A stretch of DNA of 64,000 nucleotides, taken from positions 62,001 to 126,000 of the forward strand of contig NZ_BILZ01000001.1 in NCBI RefSeq assembly GCF_004000825.1, read 5' to 3'. Origin of the DNA: Paenibacillus kobensis NBRC 15729 (GTDB taxonomy: Bacteria > Bacillota > Bacilli > Paenibacillales > Paenibacillaceae). The stretch's first letter is position 1. Each line of letters starts with the position of its first letter. Made by a program: the position numbers and the translations under genes. This document shows, piece after piece, positions 8,357-15,839 of this stretch. The notes under the pieces were generated by a model that saw nothing but the letters and a program-made list of their open reading frames with translations, was not told the origin of the DNA and ran no database searches.

Positions 8357-8383
8357 TTAGCACTCTTAGATGCAGAGTGCTAA
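8357..8383 (+). promoter_or_regulatory. Perfect CIRCE element (HrcA operator)
   Basis: TTAGCACTC-N9-GAGTGCTAA matches the canonical CIRCE inverted repeat at all 18 arm positions, with the standard 9-nt spacer. CIRCE is bound by the heat-shock repressor HrcA and normally sits before groES or hrcA-grpE-dnaK. Here it lies 24 bp upstream of a P-loop kinase gene, with no chaperone gene in sight. Confidence 0.93.
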
Positions 8384-8407
8384 TGAGATGTCGAGAGAAG
8401 GTCGCCG

Positions 8408-9394
8408 ATGGTAAACACCAAATTAATAATGGTAGAGGGTATTCCTGGTTCAGGAAAGTCAACGACTGCACAGTTCATTTCTCAAGTTTTGAACTCAAGA
8501 GGGTATCACCATAAATGGTGGTATGAGGAAGAGAAAGGACATCCCGTTTACATTTACGATGATTATAACTCAATGCAACAAGTGGTTGATGAATTAACGA
8601 GTGGTAACTATCGCGATATCATGAAAAAGGCATTAATAAAGTGGAAAGAATTTGTGAGTTCAATTCAATCCTCTTCTGAAATCATTATTGTTGACAGTTG
8701 TTTACTTGGTTACTTGACTTGGAGTTTATTCCCCTTTGATGTACCGGAACAAGACATTCTTAGGTATGTAATGGATGTTGAACAAATTATCACGCCATTA
8801 AATCCACAACTCATATATTTTTATCAGGAAGACGTTGGCGCTGCACTTAAGAAGATATGCGTACGAAGAGGTGGTAATACTGAGGAGAATTTTATTCGTG
8901 CGTCCACTCAATCTATTTATGGTCAAAGACTTGGGTTAAATGGATTTGAAGGCATGGTTTCGTATTGGGAAGAATATCGCAGAATTACCGATGAGATATT
9001 CCGTAACCTCCATTGTTCTAGAATCTCCATCGAAAATTCTGAAGGAAATTGGTCATTGTATGGAGAAAAGGTGCTGGACTTCCTGGATATACAGCAAGAA
9101 CATGATGGGAAGAAAGGTGAACAAAACTATAAACATCTAGTCGGAACATACATTGCACATCAAGAGGGGCTCTCAGACTGCTCCATACAAATTGAATCCG
9201 AATATTTAATTATTGATGGGCTGCCTCAAGTATGGACAAGATCAAAACTAAATCCAATATCATACAACTTGTTTCACGTTCAATCGTTGCCCATTGAAGT
9301 GAGATTTATTGAAGATAAGGATTTAACGATGAGAGTAACTGGACCTACGTTATTGGACGGGAATGTTGACTATAGTTTTACAAAATACCGATAA
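8408..9394 (+). CDS. P-loop kinase-like protein under a CIRCE element
   Basis: A 328-residue protein beginning LIMVEGIPGSGKST, a Walker A motif at residues 11-19 in the form used by deoxynucleoside and thymidylate kinases and by small-molecule kinases. IIIVDSCLLGYLTW around residue 97 is a likely Walker B/DRx-like region, and CVRRGGNTEENFIRAS may form the lid. The last 80 or so residues (YKHLVGTYIAHQEG..IIDGLPQVW) form an extra domain of unknown role. The substrate is unknown. The promoter and CIRCE immediately upstream predict heat induction if HrcA is present. A rho-independent terminator at 9493 closes the unit. Confidence 0.75.
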   Translation: MVNTKLIMVEGIPGSGKSTTAQFISQVLNSRGYHHKWWYEEEKGHPVYIYDDYNSMQQVVDELTSGNYRDIMKKALIKWKEFVSSIQSSSEIIIVDSCLLGYLTWSLFPFDVPEQDILRYVMDVEQIITPLNPQLIYFYQEDVGAALKKICVRRGGNTEENFIRASTQSIYGQRLGLNGFEGMVSYWEEYRRITDEIFRNLHCSRISIENSEGNWSLYGEKVLDFLDIQQEHDGKKGEQNYKHLVGTYIAHQEGLSDCSIQIESEYLIIDGLPQVWTRSKLNPISYNLFHVQSLPIEVRFIEDKDLTMRVTGPTLLDGNVDYSFTKYR

Positions 9395-9492
9395 TTAGGA
9401 TAATGTTTATTGCTATCTGGCAGCAAAAAATAACAGCTGTAGTTATAAACAGCGAGTTTAATGTCGGGTAACAAGAATATCGTATCATTAAG

Positions 9493-9524
9493 AAGCCGCA
9501 TTTAATGCGGCTTATTTGTTTTTT
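9493..9524 (+). terminator. Rho-independent terminator after the kinase gene
   Basis: AAGCCGCATT and AATGCGGCTT form a stem with almost no loop beyond TT/AA, followed by ATTTGTTTTTT. Confidence 0.8.
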
Positions 9525-9662
9525 ATGATGGAGCCATTTCGTTATTTACTTCTTATCAACGACGTATGTTACCTTGGATTAATCGAGTATTAACTGCTGA
9601 AACCAGACATACAGTTTGATTAACAGTAAGGAGAGAAGAGACCATGGAGGTAAGGTGATCAT

Positions 9663-10016
9663 ATGGAAGAGAGAATTTTATGGTCAGGCAAGCCATTCAA
9701 TTACGGCCTCCCGTCATTTACTAAGTACACCGTTTCTAACACTAGAATTATTATGGAGTCTGGGGTTTTGACCCGCAAGAGAAAGGAAATTAGATTGTAC
9801 AGAATTCGTGATGGTTCTACTAAACGAAATTTGTGGGAGCGTATTTGGGGCATTGGCGATATTACGGTCATTTCTACTGATGCCGATTTGCCAGTGTTCG
9901 TGCTCCGTAATATTCGAAATGCTGTCGCAGTAGCAGACATCCTGCTTAATGCAGCGGATGAATCAAGAAAAACGAATCGTGCTTTTGAAATGACTGAAGT
10001 TCATACGGATCAATAA
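9663..10016 (+). CDS. PH-domain protein (YdbS/bPH2 type)
   Basis: A 117-residue soluble protein of the bacterial PH (DUF304) family: ILWSGKPFNYGLPSFTKYTVSNTRIIMESGVLTRKRKEIRLYRIRDGSTKRNLWERIWGIGDITVISTDADLPVFVLRNIRNAVAVADIL. The pattern YxVTxxRIxxxxGxxxxxxxEIxLYRIxD is diagnostic. Unlike YdbS/YdbT it has no membrane segments. The role is unknown; such domains bind lipids or proteins near membranes. The start is preceded by GGAGGTAAGGTGATC. Confidence 0.75.
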   Translation: MEERILWSGKPFNYGLPSFTKYTVSNTRIIMESGVLTRKRKEIRLYRIRDGSTKRNLWERIWGIGDITVISTDADLPVFVLRNIRNAVAVADILLNAADESRKTNRAFEMTEVHTDQ

Positions 10017-10051
10017 GCAAAAAGAGAAGAGTAGATACACAGCATCTTCAT

Positions 10052-10768
10052 TCACTCTTTCCACGCCGTAATAACAATACTGCCCATCACTTTTGAGAAG
10101 CTGCTCATCAGGCGTTCATTTTTCATCATCATGCCAACGGCATCTGGTTTCGTGAATAGCTCGTGATCGATTACCCGAAGAGGGTCATTATCGTTGGCCG
10201 GTTGTTTTATTAGCGTAAAAGGTGAGGCCGAGTAATGATGAAACTTTGATTTGCTTATCAGCTTCAGCCACTCTGAAGCGGTTAGCATATGCTGCAGTCC
10301 GTAAAACGACTGGAGCTTTTTCTTTTGCACCGGGGATAATTTAATAGCAAAGGCCAGTTCGCGATCGTAGAGGACGCCTTTTGGTTTCAGCACTCGCCAG
10401 TATTCGCGTATCGCGGTGCTTCCTTGGGTAAATGCCGTAACCGACTCCGTAAACACGGCATCAAACGTCTCATCCGCAAAGGGCATGGAGGCGGCATCCG
10501 CCTGGACGATGCGGACGGGAAGTCCGCTTGTCTTCGCACGGTGAGTCGCTTTTTGAATCATATCCTTGTTCCGTTCTATTGCTGTCACGTTACAGCCTAA
10601 ACTGGCTAAATAACACGCAGTCCGGCCTGTTCCGCATCCAACCTCCAGTACTTCTGAACCGCGCGGAAAGCCGATTTGTCCAATTAAATCCTTAGTCGCT
10701 TGGAAACCGCCTGGATGCGCGCTTCCTTCGCCGAGCCGGGCCAATAATGTATGATAATCCATCGCCAT
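10052..10768 (-). CDS. Class I SAM-dependent methyltransferase
   Basis: A 238-residue Rossmann methyltransferase. Motif I is VLEVGCGTGRT at residues 40-50, the acidic end of strand 2 is AIERNKDM, motif II is IVQADAASMPFADETFDAVFTES, and a YWRVLKPKGVLYDREL post-motif follows, as in UbiE/Methyltransf_11 enzymes. The substrate is unknown. The ATG at 10768 has AGAGGTGCA before it; a second ATG is two codons in. It is transcribed against its neighbours and converges on the PH-domain gene. Confidence 0.85.
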   Translation of the reverse strand: MAMDYHTLLARLGEGSAHPGGFQATKDLIGQIGFPRGSEVLEVGCGTGRTACYLASLGCNVTAIERNKDMIQKATHRAKTSGLPVRIVQADAASMPFADETFDAVFTESVTAFTQGSTAIREYWRVLKPKGVLYDRELAFAIKLSPVQKKKLQSFYGLQHMLTASEWLKLISKSKFHHYSASPFTLIKQPANDNDPLRVIDHELFTKPDAVGMMMKNERLMSSFSKVMGSIVITAWKE

Positions 10769-10928
10769 TGCACCTCTTCCTCTTCCGATATCTTATGCAT
10801 AACTTCAGCCATGACTACACCTTTCATCGCTCTCGATTTTTTCTATATAGAAGACAATCGTACAGTCCTTATAGCAGATTTTCTCATAATCTAGAATATC
10901 CAAGCTGCAGGTTGGGAGGAATGAAGTT

Positions 10929-11276
10929 ATGCAGGAAGTGTTTCCAATTTCCCATCATACGGTCTATCCGTACATCGGACGGAGGGTGAGCGGGGTTACG
11001 TATGACGGAAGGCATTTTATCGGAACGATAAAGGGTGTAGGAGATGGCAGGTTAATGCTGGAGGATTGTACTTTTGACAGCATGCCTATCACTATATCTT
11101 CTGCTCAGAACGGCAAAGATTCTAAAAAACAAATACGCTCTATGCATCAAGCTAGACTGTCCAGTTATTATGACGGTTACGGTGGCGGTTATGGCGGTTG
11201 GGGTGGAGGCTGTGGCTTCTTTTTTCCATTTGCCATTCTTGCTTCGCTATTCATTTTGCCTTTCTTCTGTATTTAA
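10929..11276 (+). CDS. Small Sm-like/glycine-rich protein with hydrophobic C-terminus
   Basis: A 115-residue protein with three parts. Residues 1-50 form a small beta-barrel-like segment (HHTVYPYIGRRVSGVTYDGRHFIGTIKGVGDGRLMLEDC) whose pattern resembles Sm/Hfq-like folds. A basic linker follows, then YYDGYGGGYGGWGGGCG and a hydrophobic end, FPFAILASLFILPFFCI. The Gly-rich segment plus hydrophobic tail recalls small sporulation proteins of the YjcZ type, and similar proteins are common in Paenibacillus as I remember them. The ribosome binding site is GGGAGG. The next gene carries a related N-terminal domain, so the two probably act together. Confidence 0.6.
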   Translation: MQEVFPISHHTVYPYIGRRVSGVTYDGRHFIGTIKGVGDGRLMLEDCTFDSMPITISSAQNGKDSKKQIRSMHQARLSSYYDGYGGGYGGWGGGCGFFFPFAILASLFILPFFCI

Positions 11277-11318
11277 TTGTGATTGACACGACTTCTAATT
11301 GAGAAGAGAGGTAACACG

Positions 11319-11822
11319 ATGGCATCCAGGAAAGCTCCTAACAAAAGAAAACCTGAGGGTAGAATGGTTGCGGTCAAAAAAGCTTACCGTTGCATCGGGC
11401 AGCCCGTATGCGTGCTGTTAAATGACGGTAACTGTTATGTTGGAACGGTTCAAGCCATTCATAACCATCAGCTCATCCTTTCCGAAACCAGAAGTTGTGG
11501 GAGAGTAAACCTTACTAATCGTTCGAAGACACCGGAAGTCCAAGTATCGGGACTGCTGAGTTCCTTGATCGGGGGAATCGGTGCGCTCAATTCTTTTGGT
11601 CCCATGGCAGCAGGTTTATTTAAGCCGATGTTATCCGGGCCGTCAGGTTTTACTGGAGCGGGAGTTCAACAACAAGGAGATTCGGAAGGTCCTTCAGGTC
11701 CTGCAGGCGGAGGTCAGCAGAGCGGTCCTTTCGGATCTTTTAAACAGATGTTACCGACTTTTCAATTCGGACTTAATATGGTGAAGTCGATTATGCCATT
11801 AATGGGCATGTTCAAAATTTAA
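11319..11822 (+). CDS. Second Sm-like protein with Gly/Pro-rich linker
   Basis: A 167-residue protein. After a basic N-terminus, residues 20-55 (KAYRCIGQPVCVLLNDGNCYVGTVQAIHNHQLILSE) match the beta-barrel pattern of the preceding protein: IG..V....G..(Y/F)(I/V)GT(I/V)......L.L. A hydrophobic Gly-rich segment (VSGLLSSLIGGIGALNSFGPMAAGLF), a collagen-like GPSGFTGAG..GPSGPAGGGQQSGPFG stretch and an FKQML..GLNMVKSIMPLMGMFKI end follow. The ATG at 11319 has AGAGAGG upstream and was preferred to the frame-opening codon 36 nt earlier. The function is unknown; a spore-surface or membrane-associated role is a guess. Confidence 0.6.
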   Translation: MASRKAPNKRKPEGRMVAVKKAYRCIGQPVCVLLNDGNCYVGTVQAIHNHQLILSETRSCGRVNLTNRSKTPEVQVSGLLSSLIGGIGALNSFGPMAAGLFKPMLSGPSGFTGAGVQQQGDSEGPSGPAGGGQQSGPFGSFKQMLPTFQFGLNMVKSIMPLMGMFKI

Positions 11823-11837
11823 TGTATTATTACGTTC

Positions 11838-11869
11838 AGCCTGCTGGGAATCCCCGGCGGGCTGTTTTT
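11838..11869 (+). terminator. Rho-independent terminator after the Sm-like pair (copy 1)
   Basis: CAGCCTGCTGGG and CCCCGGCGGGCTG form the stem, followed by TTTTTG. This segment and about 25 bp upstream recur at 12705-12766. Confidence 0.8.
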
Positions 11870-11993
11870 GTGAAAAAGTGGAAATTGATATGAAGTCTAG
11901 TGATATAATTAGGTGAATAGGTATTTCGATATTTGATATGGCAACTAGCCAAGAGGACTGATTATCATGGGCGATGCAAAGGAGAACGAAACA

Positions 11994-12635
11994 ATGAAAA
12001 AGTACATACTCTTCGATCATGATGGTGTTCTGGTTGATACTGAATTCTGGTATTACAAAGCGGGAGAACGCGCTCTGGCTGACATTGGATTTACTTTGGA
12101 TAAAGATCAGTACCTCCGCGACATGACCCGGTCAATGGGCACCTGGTCCCAAGCAAGGGCGGCAGGTATAGATGAACTGACCCTCAGCAAGCAGCGAGAA
12201 GTTCGCAACGTCTATTATCAGGAATATCTAAGAACAGAAGCTATAGAGATTGAAGGCGTAGTCGAAACCCTAGCCGAACTGTCAAAGTATGCCCGCATGG
12301 CCATCGTGACGACTGCAAAACGTGCGGATTTTGAAATCATCCATGAAAATCGTAATATTATACAATTCATGGACTTTGTTCTTGTCCGGGAAGACTACGA
12401 GCACTCCAAGCCGCACCCGGAACCATACTTGAATGGCCTAAATCGCTTTGGAGCTGCCAAAGAAGAGACGCTGGTTGTAGAGGATTCAAACAGAGGGTTG
12501 AACTCAGCCGTGGCAGCAGGTATCGATTGTGCTATTGTCCATAACGATTTCACAAAAACACATGACTTCTCACAGGCAAGATATCGAATCAAGACTCTGA
12601 TTGAACTAAAGGACATTATCCGGAATGTAACCTGA
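11994..12635 (+). CDS. HAD-superfamily hydrolase (beta-phosphoglucomutase-like)
   Basis: A 213-residue HAD phosphatase. Motif I is FDHDGVLVDTE, with Asp8 and Asp10 as nucleophile and acid/base, and the DG-x-L-x-DTE form places it with beta-phosphoglucomutase/phosphoglycolate-type enzymes. A helical cap follows. Motif II is the IVTTAKR threonine, motif III the Lys in EHSKPHPEPYL, and motif IV VVEDSNRGLNSAVAAG. The ATG at 11994 has AAGGAG 9 nt upstream and starts right at the fold; the frame also opens 9 codons earlier. The substrate is unknown. Confidence 0.8.
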   Translation: MKKYILFDHDGVLVDTEFWYYKAGERALADIGFTLDKDQYLRDMTRSMGTWSQARAAGIDELTLSKQREVRNVYYQEYLRTEAIEIEGVVETLAELSKYARMAIVTTAKRADFEIIHENRNIIQFMDFVLVREDYEHSKPHPEPYLNGLNRFGAAKEETLVVEDSNRGLNSAVAAGIDCAIVHNDFTKTHDFSQARYRIKTLIELKDIIRNVT

Positions 12636-12731
12636 CAGCGGATACGGTTAATGGAGAGGACTTGGCCCCGCTGGGAAACGGAGGAGAAATATTCGCTACA
12701 AAAGTTCAAAATTTATTGTTATATTCCGTTC

Positions 12732-12763
12732 AGCCTGCTGGGAAACCCCAGTGGGCTATTTTT
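12732..12763 (+). terminator. Rho-independent terminator after the HAD gene (copy 2)
   Basis: CAGCCTGCTGGG and CCCCAGTGGGCTA pair, followed by TTTTTG. It is a diverged duplicate of the terminator at 11838, including the TTCAAAATTT about 20 bp upstream. Confidence 0.7.
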
Positions 12764-12766
12764 GTG

Positions 12767-13054
12767 CAGATCGCGTATCAAATCGGCAGATAAGATGGTA
12801 TTTTCCGTTGCAAGAGAGCCCAATGAAGAATATATCTTACATTTCCGATTAGTGAATTAGCGAGTTTATATTTACTGACACAGAAGGAAAATGATCGTTA
12901 TATAGCGAAAAAAAAGCAAATGACAACGATGTAATTCGTGTCTTGAAATCCAGAGGGCCGTTTTTTATGAGAAAGTAAGATGTTTTTTCGGAATCGGTAA
13001 GCCTTTGAATAACGGTCATCGGAACACTAAAAACACTACAGGAAAGGAGACCCC
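12767..13054. other. Intergenic leader of the biosynthetic operon
   Basis: No convincing gene. A poor promoter match (TTGAAT 13005-13010, TAAAAA 13028-13033, 17-bp spacer) precedes the first biosynthetic gene. I looked for a Fur box, since the operon contains petrobactin-type genes, and found no good match. Confidence 0.4.
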
Positions 13055-14311
13055 ATGTTCATTGTTAATAAAGAACATTATGACCGGCAGGAGCTGGAAC
13101 GCCGAATAAACGCGATATACGCATTAAGGGGTTCCTCCGTCTGGAAGGAACGGCGGATTGCTGTATGCATGAAGGAACCGTTGAATATTCTGGCCGCCAC
13201 GGAGCTGATTATTAGGAATGATGGTTCGGTGCTTCTAATTAACGGCGATACTCCGATTGAAACGGCGATTCGTCAGGCCGAAGACGCAGGCTGCATGGGG
13301 ATGCTGACCGACGCAGGAGGCGGCGCCGTCTTTCACCCTCTACACTCAAGCCCGGACCGAATAAACGGGGAGCCGTCCCTGCTTCAATTCAGCTCCGGCA
13401 CGACCGGCGCACCTAAGCTAGTTGAACGGTCTTGGTCTCATGTTCAAATGGAAATCGAAGCCTACAACAAGATGCTGCCCTGCAGCGGGGAGGACAGACC
13501 GATCATTCTGGTGCCCGTATCCCATTCCTTCGGATTAATCGCAGGCACGCTTTCCGCTCTACAGCGCGGGGTAGAGCCGGTTATCGTGACGGACAAGAAC
13601 CCGAAGTTCGTTCTTCATCTTATGCAGCATCATGATCGCCATGTGGTGTATGCGGTGCCCTTCCTCTATCAAATTCTGCTCAGCTTGATGAGAGAGAAAG
13701 TGCTTCTTAGAAAGATGGTCACTTCCGGTTCCCCAATGTCTTCAGGACTGCTGGACAGGCTCGTCGATTCAGGGGTGGAGGTGATCCAGCAATACGGGTG
13801 CTCTGAAGCGGGCTGCATCTCGATTGGCGACCGTCCCTCCGGTCCTACGGATACCGGGTTGCTTCTGGAGCATATGGCAATTGAACGAGCCGGTACTCGG
13901 GATCAGCCGGATGAAATCATCATCGCCACAGGCGGAGCCCGGATTCATACCGGGGATATGGGATATTGGTCCGACGGCAGGCTTCATGTTCAGTGCAGGA
14001 TGGACGATCTCATTAATGTATCAGGACTGAAGGTTGCTCCCTCCGAGGTGGAGGATGTCATCCGGCGGTTGGATGGCGTTCAGGAAGCTGTCGTGCACAA
14101 GGCTCCGCATCCCGTCTGGGGGGAAGCGGTCAAAGCCCGAATCGTTCGGAAGGGCGATAACTTGTCTCAGGAGGAGGTGAAGAGGTGGTGCACGCGGTTT
14201 CTGCCTGCATATAAAGTTCCGGGCTTTATTGCTTTTACGGAGGACATTCCGAAGACGAGTACAGGGAAGGTTATGCGAAAACAATTGGTAGAAGAGGAGT
14301 ATGGTAACTGA
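13055..14311 (+). CDS. AMP-forming aryl-acid ligase, AsbC-like
   Basis: A 418-residue member of the ANL adenylating superfamily, shorter than typical 500-residue ligases and close in size to petrobactin AsbC, the 3,4-dihydroxybenzoate:carrier-protein ligase. Core motifs are QFSSGTTGAPK (residues 111-121, phosphate loop), QQYGCSEAGCISIG (A5), IHTGDMGYWSDGRLHVQCRMDDLINVSGLKVAPSEVE (A7-A8 hinge) and TSTGKVMRK with catalytic Lys405. The N-terminal region is abbreviated. It is followed with a 1-bp overlap by a carrier protein and further on by AsbE- and AsbF-like proteins, so it probably loads 3,4-dihydroxybenzoate. First gene of the operon, with an AAAGGAG site. Confidence 0.8.
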   Translation: MFIVNKEHYDRQELERRINAIYALRGSSVWKERRIAVCMKEPLNILAATELIIRNDGSVLLINGDTPIETAIRQAEDAGCMGMLTDAGGGAVFHPLHSSPDRINGEPSLLQFSSGTTGAPKLVERSWSHVQMEIEAYNKMLPCSGEDRPIILVPVSHSFGLIAGTLSALQRGVEPVIVTDKNPKFVLHLMQHHDRHVVYAVPFLYQILLSLMREKVLLRKMVTSGSPMSSGLLDRLVDSGVEVIQQYGCSEAGCISIGDRPSGPTDTGLLLEHMAIERAGTRDQPDEIIIATGGARIHTGDMGYWSDGRLHVQCRMDDLINVSGLKVAPSEVEDVIRRLDGVQEAVVHKAPHPVWGEAVKARIVRKGDNLSQEEVKRWCTRFLPAYKVPGFIAFTEDIPKTSTGKVMRKQLVEEEYGN

Positions 14312-14574
14312 TGAATAAGGAACAAACGGTATCTCAACTGAGGCAGATCATGAGTGAACAATTGGAGCTTTCTCTCCCGGACATCATTAAAGTGGAAGAT
14401 CGGCTGTACGAAGACTTAAACGTTGATTCGATCATGGTCCTCCAATTGGTGGTATACATCGAAGAGGTGTTCAACGTAACCGTGCCCGAAGAGGAGATGG
14501 ATCCTGCCGTCTTCCTAACGGTCGGTTCTATAGTCGATTTCATCCACGCCCTGCAGGGGGAGCACATCGTCTAA
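14311..14574 (+). CDS. Acyl carrier protein 1, AsbD-like
   Basis: An 87-residue free-standing carrier protein. The phosphopantetheine site is LNVDSIMVLQL with Ser40, followed by the acidic helix VVYIEEVFNVTVPEEEMDPAVFLTVGSIVDFI typical of PCP/ACP folds. Its ATG overlaps the stop of the AsbC-like ligase, so the two are translationally coupled and probably work as a loading pair, as AsbC and AsbD do in petrobactin synthesis. A phosphopantetheinyl transferase is not encoded in the window. Confidence 0.85.
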   Translation: MNKEQTVSQLRQIMSEQLELSLPDIIKVEDRLYEDLNVDSIMVLQLVVYIEEVFNVTVPEEEMDPAVFLTVGSIVDFIHALQGEHIV

Positions 14575-14605
14575 GCAAGACAAATCATGAGATCGTAGAA
14601 AGGAT

Positions 14606-14884
14606 ATGGTGGTTAACGTGAATGAACTGGATATCGTACAATTCGTGATTGAGCGGGTGGCTGATTTGACCTCTAGACCGGAGCTGGCGGAGGAATTGAA
14701 TGGGGACTCTTCGCTGGAGGACGCAGGCGTGGATTCGGTACTGCTGGTCAACCTGATGATACAAATTGAACAGCAATACGACATTTTCTTCGAGGACGAC
14801 GAGCTTCTGCAGGAAAACTTCGCCACCGCGCGCGTGATTTCACAACGCATTTTGGCCAAAAGGGCCGCTATAACCGAGGTTTAA
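14606..14884 (+). CDS. Acyl carrier protein 2
   Basis: A 92-residue carrier protein with the site AGVDSVLLVNL (Ser44) and a C-terminal helix rich in Asp and Glu (YDIFFEDDELLQENFATARVISQRIL). It is clearly different in sequence from carrier 1. GTG codons at 14609 and 14618 are alternative starts; the ATG at 14606 has AGAAAGGAT very close. Two carriers in a row, with a third at 18746, indicate that at least two acyl units are tethered separately. By analogy with BtrI it could carry the glutamyl/GABA-type unit made by the ATP-grasp and PLP enzymes, but the sequence does not prove this. Confidence 0.82.
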   Translation: MVVNVNELDIVQFVIERVADLTSRPELAEELNGDSSLEDAGVDSVLLVNLMIQIEQQYDIFFEDDELLQENFATARVISQRILAKRAAITEV

Positions 14885-14885
14885 C

Positions 14886-15839
14886 GTGAAACAAGCCCAT
14901 TGCTTTCTTAACGGACTCGGTTATGGCCTGGAGCAAGCCGGATGGGATGAACGTCCGCTCTATATCGGTGCTTGGGACGCGCCATTCAGCGTAACGGAGG
15001 AAGGCAAGCTGTCCTATTACTCAGCAGACATCATGCCGTCCGAATATTTGAGGCTGTTCACCCGCCTGTACGGGGAAGGGGCCGTGGAGTGGTATGACTA
15101 CAGGAACGGGAAGCTCGACAATTTGAAGATGTTTCTGGAGGTCCTGCGGCGTAATCAGGATCTACCTGTTCTGGTACAGCTCGACCTGTTTCATATGCCT
15201 TATCAAAAAAGAACATTTCAAACCATGCATCAGCCCCATTTTGTCATCGTACACGGAATCCGGGGCGATCAATTCGTGGTATATGATCGCTATTTCGGAT
15301 GGGAAGGGTTAGTGGCCATGAGCCAGGTGCAAGATGCCTTTCTTAGCAATGAGTTGGGCGGGGGCTTGCTGCTTCATCCCGAGTGGCTCCATGCGCCGGA
15401 TAGTAGTGAGGTAGCGAAAATCTTCGAGGAAACGATAGAGACCGATCCGGGTGAACGATCGCTAACCGGAATGGTGAGGCGGAGGGTTATGCAGACGGTG
15501 GAGTCGCCCGATATTTATCCGCCCGGGTCCTTGAAGGATGCATTTGCCCAATTGGGCATTCTATCCAAACGCAAATACAGTTACGGGCTGCTTTATCAAT
15601 ATTTCTCGGAAGCGCTTACTCAAAGTGCCGAGCTGTACCTGGAGCGGTTGGAAGGATTCATCAGAATGTGGGGTGCACTCGCGTTCCTGGCGATCCGTAC
15701 GTCCATGCCGGGTCGTAACGGGGAAATCGGACTGCTAGTGGATAAGGTGGAGCAGCTGCACAGGACGGAGCAGCAGCTGAAGGAGGAACTGATCGATGTC
15801 TATCGTCGATGGAAACCCCGATTTGCCAACGGAGCGTAA
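14886..15839 (+). CDS. AsbE/BtrH-like carrier-protein acyltransferase
   Basis: A 317-residue protein close in size to petrobactin AsbE and with the layout of the BtrH N-terminal papain-like fold: a Cys near the N-terminus (AHCFLNGLGYGLEQAG, Cys6), a His in QPHFVIVHGIRGDQFVVYDRYFGW (His118) and an Asp in the same segment (Asp134), giving a probable Cys-His-Asp triad. AsbE and BtrH move an acyl group from a carrier-protein thioester onto an amine. Here it would transfer the dihydroxybenzoyl or aminoacyl group. Its gene starts one base after the second carrier stop. Family assignment is by layout and context, since similarity is low. Confidence 0.65.
   Translation: MKQAHCFLNGLGYGLEQAGWDERPLYIGAWDAPFSVTEEGKLSYYSADIMPSEYLRLFTRLYGEGAVEWYDYRNGKLDNLKMFLEVLRRNQDLPVLVQLDLFHMPYQKRTFQTMHQPHFVIVHGIRGDQFVVYDRYFGWEGLVAMSQVQDAFLSNELGGGLLLHPEWLHAPDSSEVAKIFEETIETDPGERSLTGMVRRRVMQTVESPDIYPPGSLKDAFAQLGILSKRKYSYGLLYQYFSEALTQSAELYLERLEGFIRMWGALAFLAIRTSMPGRNGEIGLLVDKVEQLHRTEQQLKEELIDVYRRWKPRFANGA

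Noticed and set aside
12651..12860. 69-codon frame after the HAD gene
   Set aside because: It runs across the terminator copy at 12732, with no family signal and poor initiation context.
12880..12910. Possible Fur site in the operon leader
   Set aside because: Only scattered matches (AATGATCGTTAT) without the 7-1-7 dyad.
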